Shown one piece after another: positions 16,386-24,485 of a stretch of 64,000 nucleotides of DNA. Position 1 is the stretch's first letter. Each line of letters opens with the position of its first letter. Below the pieces are notes generated by a model. It saw only the letters and a list, made by a program, of their open reading frames with translations, did no database searches and was not told where the DNA came from. A program made the position numbers and the translations under genes. The stretch is from Halostella salina (GTDB taxonomy: Archaea; Halobacteriota; Halobacteria; Halobacteriales; Natronoarchaeaceae): contig NZ_RCIH01000011.1 in NCBI RefSeq assembly GCF_003675855.1, positions 1-64,000 on the forward strand. Direction: 5' to 3'.

Positions 16386-17159
16386 TTAGTCGGACTGGTC
16401 GTCGAGCGTCATGACGCCCTCGCCGGCCGCGAAGTTGACCCGCTTTTCCGTCCCGACGGTCAGGCTCACCGTCGCCCCGTCCAGGGTTTCCGGGCGGTCG
16501 AAGCGCACAGCGACCGTCCGGGACGTGAGATCGGCCGTGAACACGCAGGGGCGAGTGTGACAGCCGAAAGCACGGATCCCGTCGTCGGTTTCCTCGACGC
16601 GTTTGACGTGGGGCGTGATCGACCCGGATCCCCACCCGGTCTGGACGACCAGCACCGCCTCGCTGTCGAAATCCGTGCCCTCGACGAACTCCGACCCTGC
16701 GGCGTCGTCGCGGACCCGTTCCAGGTCCGACTCGTCGGTCAACAGCGTCGCGTAGTACTGGTCGCCCTCGTCGGCGTCGTCCAGCCGGAGCCCCTCGTCC
16801 GCGAGGGCGGGGCCGCGCTCGTTTGCCTGCTCGAAGGACAGCGACGGCTCGGCTGGCATGTTCTCGCACAGCCAGAGCGGGTCGCGGCCGTCCTCGGGCG
16901 GGTCGCACTCGGGTTCGGTTATCTCGTACGGCGGCTTGTCCACACGTTCAAGACTGTCGGGTAGAGCGCTGCCGTCGCTGTCGTCGCCGCTTCCTTCGTC
17001 CGTCCCGTCGTCGTCAGTCGTGCCGTTGTCGCTGTCGTCGTCGGTCGTCTCCTCCCGCGCCGTCCCGGGCTGTGGGTTCCCTTCCGACAGACAGCCGGTC
17101 AGTGCCGTTCCGGCGGCGGAGACCCCCGCCAGCAGCGCTCGCCTGCGGTTCAGTTCCAT
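16386..17159 (-). CDS. Predicted Tat-exported lipoprotein, unknown function
   Basis: 257 aa. The N-terminus NRRRALLAGVSAAGTALTGC combines a twin-arginine signal and a lipobox, with Cys as lipid anchor. An Asp/Thr/Ser-rich tether of about 50 residues comes next, as in many haloarchaeal lipoproteins, then a folded domain of about 180 residues with mostly beta character. A CDPPEDGRDPLWLCENMPAEP segment and a later CHTRPC suggest a disulfide-bonded domain. No family is recognised. A second lipoprotein gene follows upstream on the same strand. Confidence 0.75.
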   Translation of the reverse strand: MELNRRRALLAGVSAAGTALTGCLSEGNPQPGTAREETTDDDSDNGTTDDDGTDEGSGDDSDGSALPDSLERVDKPPYEITEPECDPPEDGRDPLWLCENMPAEPSLSFEQANERGPALADEGLRLDDADEGDQYYATLLTDESDLERVRDDAAGSEFVEGTDFDSEAVLVVQTGWGSGSITPHVKRVEETDDGIRAFGCHTRPCVFTADLTSRTVAVRFDRPETLDGATVSLTVGTEKRVNFAAGEGVMTLDDQSD

Positions 17160-17231
17160 AGCCGACCGGTCGACCCTTCGGGATGAATCCTTTCGGGTAG
17201 CTCAAACGCCCGGTTGACATATGCTGGTCGA

Positions 17232-17771
17232 CTACGAACCGCTGCTGATGGCGTAGACGTACCAGCCGCCCTGGTACGTGCGGACCTGATACACCGTTTC
17301 GACGGTCCTCGTCTGCTCCTCGCCGTCCTGCGTTCTCGTCACCTCGAACTCCACGGTGACTGAGGCCTGCGTGTCGGACTCGTTGCTCGTGGTCATGGAC
17401 AGTACAGTTATCTCCGTATCCGAACCGCCACCGCTCTCCGGCGACGTGGTCGCGGAGCCGTCCGGATGGACGATCGCAGCCATGGTTTCGGCGTCGTTCT
17501 CCTGCCCGGCCTCGACGTACGTCTCGACGGCGGCCTGCGGACTCGCCGCACCGCCGCTGCTTCCCTCGCTGGTGGGCTGCGCTGTCCCGGTAGTGTCGGT
17601 CTCGGGGGCGCTCGTCCCGGTGCTGGTGTCAGTTTCGTCCCCGTCGTCCTCGTTGCTGTCGGTCGGGTTGCCCCCGCCATCCGAACTGTCGTCACCGTTC
17701 CCCGAACAGCCCGCGATACTCGCCGCCACAGCCGTCCCCGTCGCGCTCGCGATAAACTGTCGTCGGTGCAT
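17232..17771 (-). CDS. Predicted Tat-exported lipoprotein, NTF2-like C-terminal domain
   Basis: 179 aa. The signal MHRRQFIASATGTAVAASIAGC shows twin arginines and a lipobox. A long Ser/Thr/Asp-rich tether covers roughly residues 23-75. The rest (AAVETYVEAGQENDAETMAAI, then TVYQVRTYQGGWYVYAI) reads like a small alpha+beta cone of the DUF4878/NTF2-like lipoprotein type. It is 72 bp upstream of the other lipoprotein gene on the same strand; whether they act together is unknown. Confidence 0.75.
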   Translation of the reverse strand: MHRRQFIASATGTAVAASIAGCSGNGDDSSDGGGNPTDSNEDDGDETDTSTGTSAPETDTTGTAQPTSEGSSGGAASPQAAVETYVEAGQENDAETMAAIVHPDGSATTSPESGGGSDTEITVLSMTTSNESDTQASVTVEFEVTRTQDGEEQTRTVETVYQVRTYQGGWYVYAISSGS

Positions 17772-17867
17772 CGTGTTCCCGTAGGGGTTTTATTTCGCTT
17801 TTCTTAACTGCATCGTACGACCGCTCCGCGTAGTCGTGGGTCTCGTCACGATGTTCGCCCAGAAGAG

Positions 17868-17946
17868 TGCACCGTCCGGGGTTTGAACCCGATGCGAATT
17901 CTCGCTTGGCTCGGATTTCCGTGGTTCGAATCCCGCCCCTGCGCGC
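17868..17946. pseudogene. tRNA-like 3'-half fragments beside tRNA-Glu
   Basis: Two T-arm-like pieces face each other here. On the minus strand 17868-17894 reads as a pairing T-stem with loop TTCAAAC followed by an acceptor-like tail. On the plus strand 17921-17946 has GGTTCGAATCCC followed by a GC-rich tail. Neither has a matching 5' half, D-arm or anticodon arm in the right place, so they are not complete tRNAs. They may be remnants of tRNA genes or of integration next to tRNA-Glu. This is interpretation from short motifs. Confidence 0.35.
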
Positions 17947-17969
17947 TTCGCTCACTGCGTTCGCTGTAG

Positions 17970-18044
17970 TGCTCCGTCTGGGATTTGAACCCAGGTCATC
18001 GGCTCGAAAGGCCGAAATGATTGGCCGGACTACACCAACGGAGC
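17970..18044 (-). tRNA. tRNA-Glu (anticodon UUC)
   Basis: A full cloverleaf can be drawn on the minus strand. The acceptor stem GCTCCGT pairs with ACGGAGC, and A is the discriminator base. The anticodon stem TCGGC/GCCGA encloses loop CTTTCGA with anticodon TTC. The T-stem CTGGG/CCCAG encloses TTCAAAT. There is no intron and CCA is not encoded. A minus-strand TATA-like ATTTAAGC at 18073-18080 lies about 32 bp upstream, at the right distance for its promoter. Confidence 0.95.
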
Positions 18045-18171
18045 TGACTGCATCGAAGCGTACCGGGTTTTTGCTTAAATGCCCATCGGATCAGTCTCGA
18101 CGGCCGCCGCCGTACCGTAGCCGGCTACCGCTTTCACAAAGGCTTAGCCGGGGACGAGCGACCCCACGCAC

Positions 18172-18903
18172 ATGCGACGTGTACGCTTTCGCGACCCGGC
18201 CGGCGCGGTTCGAACGGGCGAGTGGACCGACGACGGGATCGAGTTCGGCGGCGAAACGTACGACCCGGACGCCGTCGACGTGCTCCCGCCGTCCGAGCCG
18301 TCCAAGGTCGTCTGTATCGGCCGCAACTACGCGAAACACGCCGAGGAGCGCGACGAGGAGGTACCGGACCGCCCGCTGCTGTTCCTGAAGCCGCCGAACG
18401 CCGTCGCGGGCCACGGGGACGAGATCCGACTCCCGGCGGGGAAAGACCGGATCGAGCACGAGGCCGAACTCGCCGTCGTGATCGGCGAGCAGTGCCGGAA
18501 CGTCCCCGAAAGCGAGGCGATGGCCGTGGTGGCGGGCTACACCTGCATGAACGACGTGTCGAACCGCGACGACCAGTCGCGGGAGCAAAACTGGGTCCGC
18601 GGGAAGGCGTTCGACGGGGCCGCCCCGCTCGGTCCTGTCGTCGCGCCGCCCGAGTCGGTGCCAGAGGACGCAAGCATCGAACTGCGCGTCAACGGCGAGA
18701 CGCGGCAGGACTCCTCGCTGGAACACCTCATCTTCTCCGTCCCGGAGCTGATCGCCGAGATCACGACGTACATGACGCTGGAACCCGGCGACGTGGTCGC
18801 CACCGGAACGCCGGCCGGCGTCGGTCCGCTGACCGACGGCGACCGCGTCGAGGTCGAGGTCGAGGGCGTCGGCACGCTCGCCCACACCGCGGTGCAGGAC
18901 TGA
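18172..18903 (+). CDS. Fumarylacetoacetate hydrolase family protein
   Basis: 243 aa. The family core is clear: CIGRNYAKHAEER, then the metal-binding EHEAELAVVIG (Glu ligands), GYTCMNDVSNRD with the Asp ligand, and the C-terminal GDVVATGTPAGVG. Members bind Mg2+ and cleave or decarboxylate beta-diketo acids, for example in aromatic catabolism or oxaloacetate decarboxylation. No aromatic-degradation genes are beside it, so the exact substrate is unknown. It diverges from tRNA-Glu. Confidence 0.92.
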   Translation: MRRVRFRDPAGAVRTGEWTDDGIEFGGETYDPDAVDVLPPSEPSKVVCIGRNYAKHAEERDEEVPDRPLLFLKPPNAVAGHGDEIRLPAGKDRIEHEAELAVVIGEQCRNVPESEAMAVVAGYTCMNDVSNRDDQSREQNWVRGKAFDGAAPLGPVVAPPESVPEDASIELRVNGETRQDSSLEHLIFSVPELIAEITTYMTLEPGDVVATGTPAGVGPLTDGDRVEVEVEGVGTLAHTAVQD

Positions 18904-18956
18904 TAGTGTTTGCTCTCGCCTACCGGTGATCGCCGGTGCAGTACTGGCGATACCCG

Positions 18957-19088
18957 GTGAACAGTGAGAGCAGTCACTACGATCCTGATGGCGACTCCGT
19001 GTTCGTCACCGGCGGCGCGCTGAACCCGAGGCTCAGCATCGCGGCGCTCGCGCTGAAGGCGGTTGACCACGTCGACGCGGCGCTGTGA
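18957..19088 (+). CDS. Possible small ORF of 43 codons
   Basis: The 284-bp gap between the FAH-family gene and the next gene contains a GTG-initiated frame. It encodes about 43 residues including HYDPDGDSVFVTGG, LNPRLSIAALALKAVDHV and a stop after AAL. Codon use (GC-rich third positions) looks coding. No family is recognised and no clear promoter is seen; it could also be a remnant of a longer gene. Confidence 0.3.
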   Translation: MNSESSHYDPDGDSVFVTGGALNPRLSIAALALKAVDHVDAAL

Positions 19089-19187
19089 TCAGCCGTCCCG
19101 GGCAGGTAGAGGCCCTTTTGCCGGCAGGGCACGAGCGACGGAGCACCGGACATCGAGACGACAGGCCAACTCCCGCCCGGGGTCCGC

Positions 19188-19880
19188 CTACCCCTGTCCG
19201 AAGTTGTTCTCGATGAACCGTCGCCACGGTGGAAACGGCGAGTCGATATCGGCGCCGTCGAGCACGTCCGCGGCATTCTCGGCTGGGTCGTCCGCGTCCT
19301 CGGCTTGCTCGCCGTCGGTCCCGTCACCCCCGCCACAGGCCGCACAGGTGCGACCCTCGTTGAACGCCCGCAGGTCGTCCCGGACCGGTTCGCCGTCGAC
19401 GCCGCGGGCGTCCTCCCACGACCAGGTGAGGCCGTACTCATCGGGAGCGGCGGCGTAGGCCCATCGGTCGTCAGCCGTTCCGTCCGACCGGGCCAGCCAC
19501 GTGAGCGCGTCGCCGATCCGCGGTTTGATCGCGGTCGCCGCCTCGTGACACGCGCCGCCGTCGCCGACCCGGATGGCGGCGACGTTCGCCTGCGCGGCGA
19601 CCGCCTGCTGGGCTAGCTGGAGCGCCCTGTCGGCCCCCGGCGACTCCCGGAGCAGCGCGTACGTCGTCTCCCTGTCGTACCGCGCTTCGCTCCGGTCGAG
19701 CCGGAAGCTCGTTCGGGTGTCGTTGAACGCCGCCGGGTGGTTTTCCCACCACCGGACCGGCCGCGGGCAGTCCAGCGTCGCCGCTGCGGTGCCCGACAGC
19801 CCGGCTGCACCGACCGCCAGCCCGCCGGTCGCGGCGGCGGTCCGTCGGAGGAGCGCCCGCCGCGTCACTGTATCTGTCAT
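19188..19880 (-). CDS. Predicted Tat-secreted protein, unknown function
   Basis: 230 aa. The start TRRALLRRTAAATGGLAVGA is a twin-arginine signal, probably cut after the AAA before TLDC rather than lipidated. The mature part begins CPRPVRWWENHP and includes an Ala-rich helical segment (ALQLAQQAVAAQANVAAIR), a CAACGGG pair and a Asp/Glu-rich stretch before a terminal FPPWRRFIENNFG. This fits an exported, perhaps metal-binding protein. I do not recognise a family. Confidence 0.68.
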   Translation of the reverse strand: MTDTVTRRALLRRTAAATGGLAVGAAGLSGTAAATLDCPRPVRWWENHPAAFNDTRTSFRLDRSEARYDRETTYALLRESPGADRALQLAQQAVAAQANVAAIRVGDGGACHEAATAIKPRIGDALTWLARSDGTADDRWAYAAAPDEYGLTWSWEDARGVDGEPVRDDLRAFNEGRTCAACGGGDGTDGEQAEDADDPAENAADVLDGADIDSPFPPWRRFIENNFGQG

Positions 19881-20071
19881 CGTTACCGATCTGTCCGACC
19901 CCGGATCGTTTCGTAATGACCGTCATTACGGCTGTGCGACTCGAATAAGCTGTTTGTACCGCCAGCGTAGCAACGGCTTACTGCCGGCACCATGGCGCGT
20001 CCGTCGCGGCCGCCGCGACCGCACGACGCGGCTTGAGTAGCCTTAAGCCCCGCCACCCACTTCCTCCGACC

Positions 20072-21193
20072 ATGCAACCGCGAGACCTGTCGGCCCACGT
20101 CCCCTACGAGGCGGGCCGCGGGATAGAGGAGGTCGCCCGCGAGCTCGGGCGGGACCCCGACGAGTTCGTCAAGTTGGCGTCGAACGAGAACCCGTTAGGA
20201 CCGAGTCCCGCCGCATCGGAGGCGATCCGCGAGGCGGCGGGGCGGGCCAACTCGTATCCGACGGCGGCTCACACGGACCTGACCGCCGCCGTGGCGGACG
20301 CGTGGCGCGTCGACGACGAGCAGGTGTGGCTCGGCAACGGCGGCGACGGCGCGCTCGACTATCTCGCCCGTGCGACGCTGTCGCCGGGCGACGACGTACT
20401 GGTGCCCGACCCCGGCTTCTCCTACTACGCGATGAGCGCCCGGTACCACCACGGCGAGGTGGCGGAGTACCCGCTTCCCGCGGCGGACGACTTCGCGATG
20501 GACGCCGACACGGTGCTCGACCACTACGACGGCGAGCGCGTCGTCTACGTCACCTCGCCCCACAACCCGACCGGCCGCGTGATGGCGCTCGACGAGGTAG
20601 AGCGCGTCGCCCGCGAGACAGACGAGGAGACGCTCGTCGTCGTCGACGAGGCGTACGGCGAGTACGCCGACGAGCCCTCGGCCGTCTCGATCGTCGGCGG
20701 CGCGGCGAGCAAGGATGCCGGACTCTCGGAGGCGACCGAGGACCGCGAGACACGGGACGACGTGGCCGTCCTCCGGACGTTCTCGAAGGCGTACGGGCTC
20801 GCGGGCGTTCGGCTGGGCTACGCGGTCGTCCCGGCGGACTGGGGCGACGCGTACGCGCGAGTGAACACGCCGTTCGCGGCCAGCGAGATCGCCTGCCGCG
20901 CCGGGATCGCCGCGATGGGTGACCGCGAGCACGTTCAGGACTCGGTCGAGACCGCGGCATGGGCCCGGGAGTACATCCACGAGAACGTGGATGCCCCGAC
21001 GCTCCCGAGTTCGGGGAACTTCGTGCTGGTCCGGGTCGGCGACGGGACGGAGACGTACGAGGCGCTGAAGCGCCGCGGCGTCATCGTCCGGGACACGTCG
21101 AGCTACGGCCTGCTCGAGTACGTCCGGGTCACCTGCGGCACGCGCGAGGAAACCCGCCGGGCGGTCGAGGAACTGAACGAGGTGCTCGCATGA
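20072..21193 (+). CDS. hisC: Histidinol-phosphate aminotransferase
   Basis: 373 aa fold-type I PLP aminotransferase. The start is RDLSAHVPYEAGRGIEEV and KLASNENPLGPSP is the HisC signature. The PLP lysine is in RTFSKAYGLAGVRLGY, and SPHNPTG and VDEAYGEY bind the cofactor. It converts imidazole acetol phosphate and glutamate to histidinol phosphate in histidine synthesis. It is the first gene of a three-gene cluster with two 4-bp overlaps. The ATG at 20072 follows a TTAAG TATA-like element at about 20043. Confidence 0.95.
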   Translation: MQPRDLSAHVPYEAGRGIEEVARELGRDPDEFVKLASNENPLGPSPAASEAIREAAGRANSYPTAAHTDLTAAVADAWRVDDEQVWLGNGGDGALDYLARATLSPGDDVLVPDPGFSYYAMSARYHHGEVAEYPLPAADDFAMDADTVLDHYDGERVVYVTSPHNPTGRVMALDEVERVARETDEETLVVVDEAYGEYADEPSAVSIVGGAASKDAGLSEATEDRETRDDVAVLRTFSKAYGLAGVRLGYAVVPADWGDAYARVNTPFAASEIACRAGIAAMGDREHVQDSVETAAWAREYIHENVDAPTLPSSGNFVLVRVGDGTETYEALKRRGVIVRDTSSYGLLEYVRVTCGTREETRRAVEELNEVLA

Positions 21194-21696
21194 GAGTCGC
21201 CGTCACCGGCACGCCCGGCACGGGCAAGACGACCGCGACCGACCGGCTGGACACGGCCCTCGACGTGGTCCACCTCAACGACGTGGTTCGGGAGGAAGGG
21301 CTGTACGACGACGTGGACGAGGAGCGCGACAGCGTGATCGTCGACATCGACGCCGTCGCCGACTGGCTCGGGGACCGCGACGACGTGGTGGTCGACTCCC
21401 ACCTCGCACACCACCTCGACGCTGACCGCGTGGTCGTGCTGCGCTGTCACCCCGAGGAACTGGAGCGCCGCCTCCGCGACCGCGGCGAACCGCCGGCGAA
21501 GGCCGAGGAGAACGCCGAGAGCGAGGCACTCGACGTGATACTCGCCGAGGCGGTCGACGCCCACGGCGAGGCGAACGTCTACGAGATAGACGCGACCGAC
21601 CGCGACCCCGACGCGGTGGCCGCCGCCATCGAGGCCGTCGTCGCGGGCGAGCGCGAACCGAGCGCCGGCACCGTCTCCTTCGTCGACTACCTATGA
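21190..21696 (+). CDS. Adenylate kinase-like NTPase (AK6/Fap7 type)
   Basis: 168 aa. A P-loop is at residues 7-15 (GTPGTGKTT), with HLNDVVREEGLYDD as NMP-binding region and VVLRCHPEELERRLRDRG as lid-side helix. This matches the archaeal adenylate kinase/Fap7 family (COG1936). Its homologues act as adenylate kinases and in small-subunit ribosome maturation. The start overlaps hisC by 4 bp and its end overlaps the next gene by 4 bp. Confidence 0.9.
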   Translation: MRVAVTGTPGTGKTTATDRLDTALDVVHLNDVVREEGLYDDVDEERDSVIVDIDAVADWLGDRDDVVVDSHLAHHLDADRVVVLRCHPEELERRLRDRGEPPAKAEENAESEALDVILAEAVDAHGEANVYEIDATDRDPDAVAAAIEAVVAGEREPSAGTVSFVDYL

Positions 21697-22301
21697 CGCT
21701 GGACCAGTTGCGCCCCTACGTCGACGGGCTGCTCGACCCGTGGGTGCGCGCGGCCGACCGCGTCGGCCTCACGCCGAACGGCGTCAGCGCGGTCGCCGGC
21801 CTCGTCGCCGTCGCCGCCGGCGTCGCCTACTACCTCGCCGGCACCGACCCGGTCTGGTACGCCGCCGGGTCGACGCTGGTCGTCCTCAACGGCTGGTTCG
21901 ACGTGATCGACGGCGCGCTCGCCCGCCGGCAGGAAGTCGACTCCGAGGCGGGCGACCTGCTCGACCACGTCCTGGACCGCTACGCCGACATCGTCATCAT
22001 CGCCGGCGTCGCGGCCGGCGTCGGGCGCTACGACCTCGGTCTCGCCGCCGTCACGGGCGTCCTGATGACCTCCTATCTCGGCACGCAGGCACAGGCAGTC
22101 GGGCTCGACCGCCTCTACGCCGGGCTGGTCGGTCGCGCTGACCGGCTCGTCATCATCGCGGGCGTCGGCTACGTCGCGGCCGTCGTCGACCCGACGGCGT
22201 ACGGGCTCTCGCTCGCCGGCTGGCTGCTCGTGTTCCTCGCCGTCGTCGGTCACCTCACCGCCGTCCAGCGGTTCCACGAGGCGTGGGGGCGGCTCGACTG
22301 A
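21693..22301 (+). CDS. CDP-alcohol phosphatidyltransferase, archaetidylinositol-phosphate-synthase-like
   Basis: 202 aa with about six membrane helices. The CDP-alcohol transferase signature D-G-x2-A-R-x8-G-x3-D-x3-D is complete in the segment DGALARRQ ... GDLLDHVLD near residues 72-94. Such enzymes swap the CMP of CDP-archaeol for a sugar or polyol phosphate to make polar lipids. The archaeal relatives most often make archaetidylinositol phosphate; other head groups remain possible. Its start overlaps the kinase gene by 4 bp, so the three genes are likely cotranscribed. Confidence 0.88.
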   Translation: MTLDQLRPYVDGLLDPWVRAADRVGLTPNGVSAVAGLVAVAAGVAYYLAGTDPVWYAAGSTLVVLNGWFDVIDGALARRQEVDSEAGDLLDHVLDRYADIVIIAGVAAGVGRYDLGLAAVTGVLMTSYLGTQAQAVGLDRLYAGLVGRADRLVIIAGVGYVAAVVDPTAYGLSLAGWLLVFLAVVGHLTAVQRFHEAWGRLD

Positions 22302-22344
22302 CCGCGGCGCATCATTTATACAGCGGCGCGATATACCCTCACGC

Positions 22345-22884
22345 ATGGTTCAGTGTGAGATGTGCGGCGCGGAGACTTCGTCGCCGAAGAAAGTGAAGGT
22401 CGAAGGCGCTGAGCTGGACGTGTGTAGCGACTGCGCCGACTTCGGGACGGAGGTCAAGACCCAGTCCACGTCCGGCGACACCTCGACAAAGTACTCCACG
22501 TCGTCGGACGGGTCGAGTTCGTCGTCCAGCGCCTCGGGCGGGACCTCGACGACGAGTTCCACGGGCGGCGGCTCCCGGAGCCGGTCGGACATGTTCGACG
22601 ACATGGACGAACTCGCACAGGACTACGACGACCGGATCCGGAACGCCCGCGAGGACCGCGGGCTCTCCCAGGCCGACCTCGCGAACGAGCTAAACGAGAA
22701 GGCCAGCCTCATCCGGAAGCTCGAACGCGGCGAGACGCTCCCCAGCGACGACGTGCAGGCCGCGCTTGAAGGCCACCTCGACATCGACCTGAGCGGGAGC
22801 GGCGGCGGCGAGGACACCGAATGGGAGGGCGGCTCCTCGACCGGCGAGTACACGCTCGGCGACGTGGTAAAGCGGAAGGACTGA
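22345..22884 (+). CDS. mbf1: Multiprotein bridging factor 1 homologue
   Basis: 179 aa. The archaeal MBF1 layout is an N-terminal zinc ribbon (CEMCG, then CSDCADFG), a Ser/Gly/Thr-rich linker and a Cro/cI-type helix-turn-helix ([19 protein letters not shown], then [15 protein letters not shown]). It is linked to transcription and translation. TATTTATAC-like AT-rich DNA at 22313-22322 lies about 27 bp before the start, so the transcript is probably leaderless. Confidence 0.95.
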   Translation: MVQCEMCGAETSSPKKVKVEGAELDVCSDCADFGTEVKTQSTSGDTSTKYSTSSDGSSSSSSASGGTSTTSSTGGGSRSRSDMFDDMDELAQDYDDRIRNAREDRGLSQADLANELNEKASLIRKLERGETLPSDDVQAALEGHLDIDLSGSGGGEDTEWEGGSSTGEYTLGDVVKRKD

Positions 22885-22951
22885 CCGGCCGACTCGCGCG
22901 ACGCCTGCCGTTCTCGCAACCTATTTGTCCCGCGGCCGCCGGGGTACTGGT

Positions 22952-23596
22952 ATGTTCGTTCTCGTCAACCTGAAGGCGTACCCGTGTGACCCCGTCGCCG
23001 TCGCGGAGGCCGCGGCGGAGGTAAACGACGACACCGACGCGGAGATCGTCATCGCGCCGCAGGCCGCCCACCTGCCGGCGGTGGCCGATACCGGCGTCGA
23101 AACGTGGGCACAGCACGTCAGTCCCGTCGAACACGGCAGCCACACCGGGAGCACGCTCGCGGAGGCGGCCGCCGACGCCGGCGCGACCGGCACGCTGCTC
23201 AACCACTCGGAGAACCGGCTGAAACTCGCCGACATCGACGGCTCGCTCGACGCGGCCGGGCGCGTCGGCTTCGACACCTGCGTCTGTGCGAACAACGCCG
23301 AGCAGATCGCCGCCGCGGCCGCGCTCGGCCCGGACAGCGTCGCGGTCGAACCGCCGGAGCTGATCGGCACCGGCACGCCGGTCAGCAAGGCCGACCCCGA
23401 CATCGTGCGCGACGCCGTCGATGCGGCGGCCGCGGTCGACGAGAGCGTCGACGTGTACTGCGGCGCGGGGATCAGCACCGGCGAGGACCTCGTCGCCGCC
23501 CGCGACCTGGGTGCCGACGGCGTCCTGCTGGCAAGCGGCGTCGCGAAGGCCGACGACCCGGCCGCCGCGCTTGCCGACCTCGTCGCCCCGCTGTAG
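22952..23596 (+). CDS. tpiA: Triosephosphate isomerase
   Basis: 214 aa, the short archaeal form. Substrate residues N6 and K8 are in VNLKAYP, the catalytic His in LLNHSENR, the catalytic Glu in [12 protein letters not shown], and the phosphate-binding loop in [11 protein letters not shown] and [11 protein letters not shown]. It interconverts dihydroxyacetone phosphate and glyceraldehyde 3-phosphate. The start at 22952 matches the family; an upstream ATG at 22925 adds unrelated basic residues. CTATTTGT upstream may be its TATA box. Confidence 0.95.
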   Translation: MFVLVNLKAYPCDPVAVAEAAAEVNDDTDAEIVIAPQAAHLPAVADTGVETWAQHVSPVEHGSHTGSTLAEAAADAGATGTLLNHSENRLKLADIDGSLDAAGRVGFDTCVCANNAEQIAAAAALGPDSVAVEPPELIGTGTPVSKADPDIVRDAVDAAAAVDESVDVYCGAGISTGEDLVAARDLGADGVLLASGVAKADDPAAALADLVAPL

Positions 23597-23617
23597 CGCC
23601 GACTGCGGAGCCGTCGG

Positions 23618-24010
23618 CTACTCCTTCAGCAACACCATCGCGTGGCCGTCGTCGAGAGTGACGGGACCGCCGTCGGCGTCGTCGCGGTCCGCAACGGCGC
23701 GGCGGGCGACGTCGTTGTGGACCGACAGCACCCCCTCGAACTCGTCGTCGGTCATGTCGTGGTGGTCGGCGAACTGCCGCCAGATTCGTCGCGGCAGCGC
23801 GAGGTAGTACGCTGCTTCGTCGGCGAAGACGAGCGGGTCGTCGCGCAGCGACGTCCGCCACTCGTAGACGAGTCCGTCGACCCCGGGCAGGTCACGCATG
23901 CCTTGCTGGTGCGTTTCGAGGAGCGTCCGGAGGCGGTCCGGGCCGATGCCCGCGTCGGCCGCAGCGCTCTCGACCGCTCCGTCCGCGAACAATGCGGCGC
24001 TGTCGCTCAT
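23618..24010 (-). CDS. Hypothetical protein
   Basis: 130 aa, acidic, unrecognised. It appears mainly helical (DRLRTLLETHQQGMRDLPGV, YYLALPRRIWRQFADHH, FEGVLSVHNDVARRAV). It has no signal peptide or membrane helix. It ends 22 bp from the convergent tpiA gene and lies 51 bp downstream of the padR-like gene on the same strand, so the two may be cotranscribed. Confidence 0.65.
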   Translation of the reverse strand: MSDSAALFADGAVESAAADAGIGPDRLRTLLETHQQGMRDLPGVDGLVYEWRTSLRDDPLVFADEAAYYLALPRRIWRQFADHHDMTDDEFEGVLSVHNDVARRAVADRDDADGGPVTLDDGHAMVLLKE

Positions 24011-24061
24011 GGAGATCCCTGTGCGCTCGACGAACTCGTATCGTTCGCTTCGGCGGGTGGC

Positions 24062-24361
24062 CTATGAGACCGCCGCCGACTCCGAGTCCGTTTCGAGGTA
24101 CTGCTCCTCCCACTCGCGGCGGGCCTCGATCTCGCGTTTCCCCCGCTGGGTGAGCGCGTAGTAGTTGGTCCGTCGGTCGAGCTCCCCCTTCTCGACGAGT
24201 CCCTTGTCGACGAGGGTGTCGAGGTTCGGGTACAGCCGACCGTGGTGTATCTCCGTCTCGTAGTACTTCTCGAGTTCGTCCTTGATAGCGAGTCCGTGCG
24301 GGTCGTCGAGACCGGCGATGACCGTCAGCAGGTCCCGCTGGAACCCTGTTAGATCGTGCAT
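24062..24361 (-). CDS. PadR family transcriptional regulator
   Basis: 99 aa. The winged helix is typical of PadR: LTGFQRDLLTVIAGLDDPHG, then EIHHGRLYPNLDTLVDKGLVEKG and YYALTQRGKREIEA. The C-terminal dimerisation helix is short, as in small haloarchaeal members. It represses genes in response to an unknown small molecule. The ATG at 24361 fits the family; a second ATG at 24373 would add four residues. Confidence 0.9.
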   Translation of the reverse strand: MHDLTGFQRDLLTVIAGLDDPHGLAIKDELEKYYETEIHHGRLYPNLDTLVDKGLVEKGELDRRTNYYALTQRGKREIEARREWEEQYLETDSESAAVS

Positions 24362-24365
24362 CGTT

Positions 24366-24411
24366 CCCCCCACCGTACTGTAATATCACGTTCGGCATAA
24401 ACGTATGGGGG
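24366..24411. promoter_or_regulatory. Imperfect dyad over the padR-like promoter
   Basis: CCCCCA near 24367-24372 and TGGGGG at 24406-24411 form inverted arms, with CGTAC/ACGTA continuing the symmetry imperfectly. Between them on the minus strand are two TATA-like stretches (GATATTAC and TTTATG). The arrangement would let a dimeric regulator such as the PadR protein cover its own promoter. It is inferred from position only. Confidence 0.35.
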
Positions 24412-24485
24412 TAGCCTGCATTCCACACCCGAGCACGGACGGCAGTTGGGGAGGGTTTAAGCCTCGACCGGCGCAGTGGTAGCGT

